A DNA stretch of 64,000 nt from an uncultured Nitrospirota bacterium (GTDB lineage: Bacteria; Nitrospirota; Nitrospiria; Nitrospirales; UBA8639). Positions 61,668 through 64,000 of the stretch are shown here, piece by piece (position 1 is the first letter of the stretch; each line of letters opens with the position of its first letter). A program made the translations under genes and the position numbers. The stretch is taken from contig CAKZPV010000001.1 of assembly GCA_937139405.1 (NCBI GenBank), positions 1 through 64,000 of the forward strand, in the 5' to 3' direction. The notes beneath the pieces were generated by a model, which saw only the letters and a program-made list of their open reading frames with translations, had not been told where the DNA came from and ran no database searches.

Positions 61668-64000
61668 GGAATACCCTCAAGCCATTGCGGACCAGAAATC
61701 CGTTGAGACAAGGAATGACTGAAATAGGTGTGGGCCACAATATCTGATAATTGCTGAACCCCTAAATCTAGTTGTTTGAGCAAGCGAACGAGATTGGCTC
61801 GTACCTTCGTCGTTTTCGTCAATTCCGCTATTTGAATCATGTCTGTCAAGCGAATGTCCGTACAGACTCGAGTGATAATTTTTTGGGCTGGGTTGAGTGA
61901 CGCAGCCGTTTCCTCATGTGGCAAGTCACCCATATGGGCATCAAACGTCTGCAATTGAAAGATCACGGATCGAGGATTCGTCTCATCGGCGAGAAGCAGA
62001 TCCAAAACGGCAGCTAACTGTGCTTCGGCTCGATACCGCGTTCGATAGGTAATCGAACTGTCTGCTACCTCCAGAAGCAAATTGAGCGCACCCGTGGCTT
62101 CTGGAGTCCCGCGAGAAGCGAGATGCCGAATCAATTTGGATAGGTGTCGAACTCGTTCCAAACGCCGTCCCATTTCCAAAAAACGCCAAGCATAACTGCG
62201 CGTCATATTTTCCATGACCATGCCGTTCACTGCCGCCAAATGTTGAATCATTCGACTGAGGAGCCGGATGGCATCATCGATGCTTTGTCCCTTAGTCCGC
62301 GTCCATTCCTTTGGGATACTCGTCAGGTCGATTAAAATATTCCACGTGTCCTGTGACAAGCGATGCCGTACTAATTCCGCCGTTCGACGAACATTCTGCA
62401 GGATAATCGCTAAGCCATCAGGAGAATCCGGATCAAATAAAATTGTACGTAGTTCAGCTTCAACCATATCTGCTCCGCCCTCGACCGCACGTTTGGCTCG
62501 ACGCGGGGTGAGATGTTTTTGCATCACCAGCAACGAAACCAAGCGAGAGAGCGTTTCAGGTTCATCACTCGATCCAGCTTCCCCACTCGTGCGCAAGAAC
62601 AGACTTCGCAAAAGACGGATCGCGCCTTCTGCTCGTTCAATATATCGCCCCAACCAAAACAAATTGTCTGCCGTTCGACTGGGAAGGTCACGTCCACCTC
62701 GCCGAAGAAGAAGGGTCTGGTGTGGAGAGCCTAACACGGGTTGATGATCAAAAATCCCATCCCCTTTGACCCACGTGTCTTTGCTGAAATCGCCCGGCTC
62801 ATGCCAATGAGCTCGAGGGTCCGATTGAACCGAAACTCGAGCCAGGCCACCAGGCATGACGGTATATCCATCTTTCGTAGCGGTCAGATAGAGTCGGAGC
62901 GTCATGGGAACCGGTTTGAGACGATCGCTGGCTCCCCAAAACGGCGCAGTGGAAGGGGAGACAATTTCTCGCCCAACGTATTCATGGCCACGCCGAGTGA
63001 TCGCCCGGATCAGTTCTTGCTGATCCTGCTGTGTCAGGTCAGGCCCGAACGAAGAACGACGGCTGTGGCTCAAGTCTCGCTTCGGCGTGAGCACTCGACG
63101 AATCATCAGCTTCTGCATGTTCTCAAAGACATAGGCTCGTTCACTGTCCTGACCACACCACCAGGTGGCCACGCTAGGGATTTTGAGCCCTTCGCTAAAA
63201 AAGAATTGGCACAGCGTCGGTAAAAAACTGAGAAGCACTTCGCTATCGACGAGACCGCTTCCAAGGGCATTCCCTATTGTCACATGTCCTGCTCGAATGG
63301 ATTGCAATAAACCGGGAATTCCCAATGTGGATTCAGTCGACAATTCAAGTGGGTCACACAAATCCGAATAAATTCGTCGCAACACCAGATCAACAGGTTT
63401 GAGGCCATCGACGGTTTTTAAATACAGTCGATCATCACGAACAGTCATATCAGACCCTTCGACCACCGGATAACCCAGATATCGTGACAAATAAGCATGT
63501 TCAAAATACGCCATATTTTGTGGACCAGGCGACAGCACGACAGCTAATGGGTCATCCCGCTGAGAGAATTCTAAAAAATTTTGACTGAACGTTTGAAAAA
63601 ACGATGAGAGACGTTGTACGCGAGCGGCATCAAAGAGATCCGGTAGCGCCCTTGATGCGATGATACGATTTTCCAGAGCAAAGCCCGCACCACTGGGCGC
63701 CTCGGTGCGATCTCTGAGGACCCACCATTGCCCATCAGGAGCTCTGGCCACATCAAATGCCAGGAAATGTAAATATGTTCCCCCCTGGACTGGCACGTTG
63801 TGACAGGGCTGCAAAAACTGGGGATTTCCGAATACGACAGCCGGAGGTAAGGTCCCGTTTTTCAGCAACTGTTGAGGGCCATACAAATCACTCAAAATAT
63901 GATTGAGTAACCGTGCCCGTTGAATCAGCCCGGCTTCTAACTGTTGCCATTCTTCCTGACCAATCACCAACGGAAACAGGTCTAGTTGCCATGGTCGATC
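61664..64000 (-). CDS. Circularly permuted ATP-grasp plus alpha-E fusion protein (5' end cut by window)
   Basis: At least 778 residues, continuing past the window edge: the frame is open to base 64000 with DLFPLVIGQEEW just inside, so the true start is outside. The N-terminal two thirds is the circularly permuted ATP-grasp domain (about 1-450 of the visible part; NRIIASRALPD, GSGLVDSEVLLSFLP). The rest is an alpha-E domain (from LPSRTADNLFWLGRYIERAEG). In many genomes these are two separate genes next to a transglutaminase; here they are fused. ATP-grasp ligases of this sort are predicted to build peptide bonds. The transglutaminase follows with a four-base overlap. Confidence 0.92.
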   Translation of the reverse strand, partial: DRPWQLDLFPLVIGQEEWQQLEAGLIQRARLLNHILSDLYGPQQLLKNGTLPPAVVFGNPQFLQPCHNVPVQGGTYLHFLAFDVARAPDGQWWVLRDRTEAPSGAGFALENRIIASRALPDLFDAARVQRLSSFFQTFSQNFLEFSQRDDPLAVVLSPGPQNMAYFEHAYLSRYLGYPVVEGSDMTVRDDRLYLKTVDGLKPVDLVLRRIYSDLCDPLELSTESTLGIPGLLQSIRAGHVTIGNALGSGLVDSEVLLSFLPTLCQFFFSEGLKIPSVATWWCGQDSERAYVFENMQKLMIRRVLTPKRDLSHSRRSSFGPDLTQQDQQELIRAITRRGHEYVGREIVSPSTAPFWGASDRLKPVPMTLRLYLTATKDGYTVMPGGLARVSVQSDPRAHWHEPGDFSKDTWVKGDGIFDHQPVLGSPHQTLLLRRGGRDLPSRTADNLFWLGRYIERAEGAIRLLRSLFLRTSGEAGSSDEPETLSRLVSLLVMQKHLTPRRAKRAVEGGADMVEAELRTILFDPDSPDGLAIILQNVRRTAELVRHRLSQDTWNILIDLTSIPKEWTRTKGQSIDDAIRLLSRMIQHLAAVNGMVMENMTRSYAWRFLEMGRRLERVRHLSKLIRHLASRGTPEATGALNLLLEVADSSITYRTRYRAEAQLAAVLDLLLADETNPRSVIFQLQTFDAHMGDLPHEETAASLNPAQKIITRVCTDIRLTDMIQIAELTKTTKVRANLVRLLKQLDLGVQQLSDIVAHTYFSHSLSQRISGPQWLEGIP

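Noticed and set aside
1-64000. CRISPR arrays, prophage, insertion sequences and rRNA genes
   Set aside because: No regularly spaced identical repeats, no transposase or phage structural genes and no rRNA sequence were seen on reading both strands.

Overview
The window reads as a chromosomal segment of a Gram-negative bacterium of moderate G+C. It carries lipoproteins, an AsmA-type envelope protein, a bd-type oxidase and periplasmic enzymes. The mix of a GlgE-type alpha-glucan pathway with a fused TreS-maltokinase, many MscS-type channels, and a transglutaminase / circularly permuted ATP-grasp / alpha-E pair resembles what I associate with Nitrospira-like bacteria (Nitrospirota). That assignment is an inference from gene content, not from a marker gene. 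No phage, transposase, plasmid or CRISPR module was found.

Layout. 1-5.2 kb: tRNA-Gln(CUG), then an overlapping isoprenoid-type operon (FAD monooxygenase, short-chain prenyl diphosphate synthase, RND/MMPL exporter). 5.4-14.4 kb: an MscS channel on the minus strand, a tiny ORF, then glgB, a treS-maltokinase fusion and glgE, which together convert trehalose/maltose to branched alpha-glucan. 14.5-25.5 kb: four more MscS-related channels interleaved with an MltF-like lytic transglycosylase, an 11-mer/44-mer repeat protein, an ECF sigma factor with a 60-aa partner, a small secreted protein, a receiver protein, a LapA-like protein and tiny membrane ORFs. 25.5-28.7 kb: an MgtE-like soluble regulator, MgtE and a CNNM/CorC-type protein (Mg2+ handling). 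28.8-31.2 kb: retropepsin-like protease, RimK and AstE trio. 31.2-37.1 kb: lipoprotein, AsmA-family protein and an HtrA/DegP homologue that has lost its catalytic His and Ser. 37.2-41.1 kb: sthA and cydAB. 41.1-43.1 kb: a lipoprotein followed by a decayed outer-membrane protein gene. 43.2-49.6 kb: GH63-type glucosidase, second LapA-like gene, heptad-repeat lipoprotein, ZntB/CorA-type transporter, TerC and a fossil copy of the zntB 3' end. 49.9-55.9 kb (minus strand): alpha-glucan phosphorylase and a cation/proton antiporter flanked by two tandem universal stress proteins. 56.5-64 kb: receiver-DUF2934 protein, frameshifted marC, GH13 enzyme, YihY/BrkB protein, transglutaminase and an ATP-grasp/alpha-E protein cut by the window end.

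The unifying theme is osmotic and envelope stress: compatible-solute and storage-glucan metabolism, mechanosensitive channels, Mg2+ and cation transport, and universal stress proteins.

The most notable new signal is a shared promoter-like element, TGTGACG-N14-GTTGTCTAA. It occurs four times with identical spacing, only in intergenic DNA: ahead of the tiny ORF/glgB, the repeat protein, the secreted-protein/receiver/LapA group, and a run of tiny membrane ORFs. It has the form of an ECF sigma promoter, and an ECF sigma gene co-transcribed with an MscS channel lies in the middle of the four sites. I propose an ECF regulon linking membrane tension to glucan metabolism and small membrane proteins.
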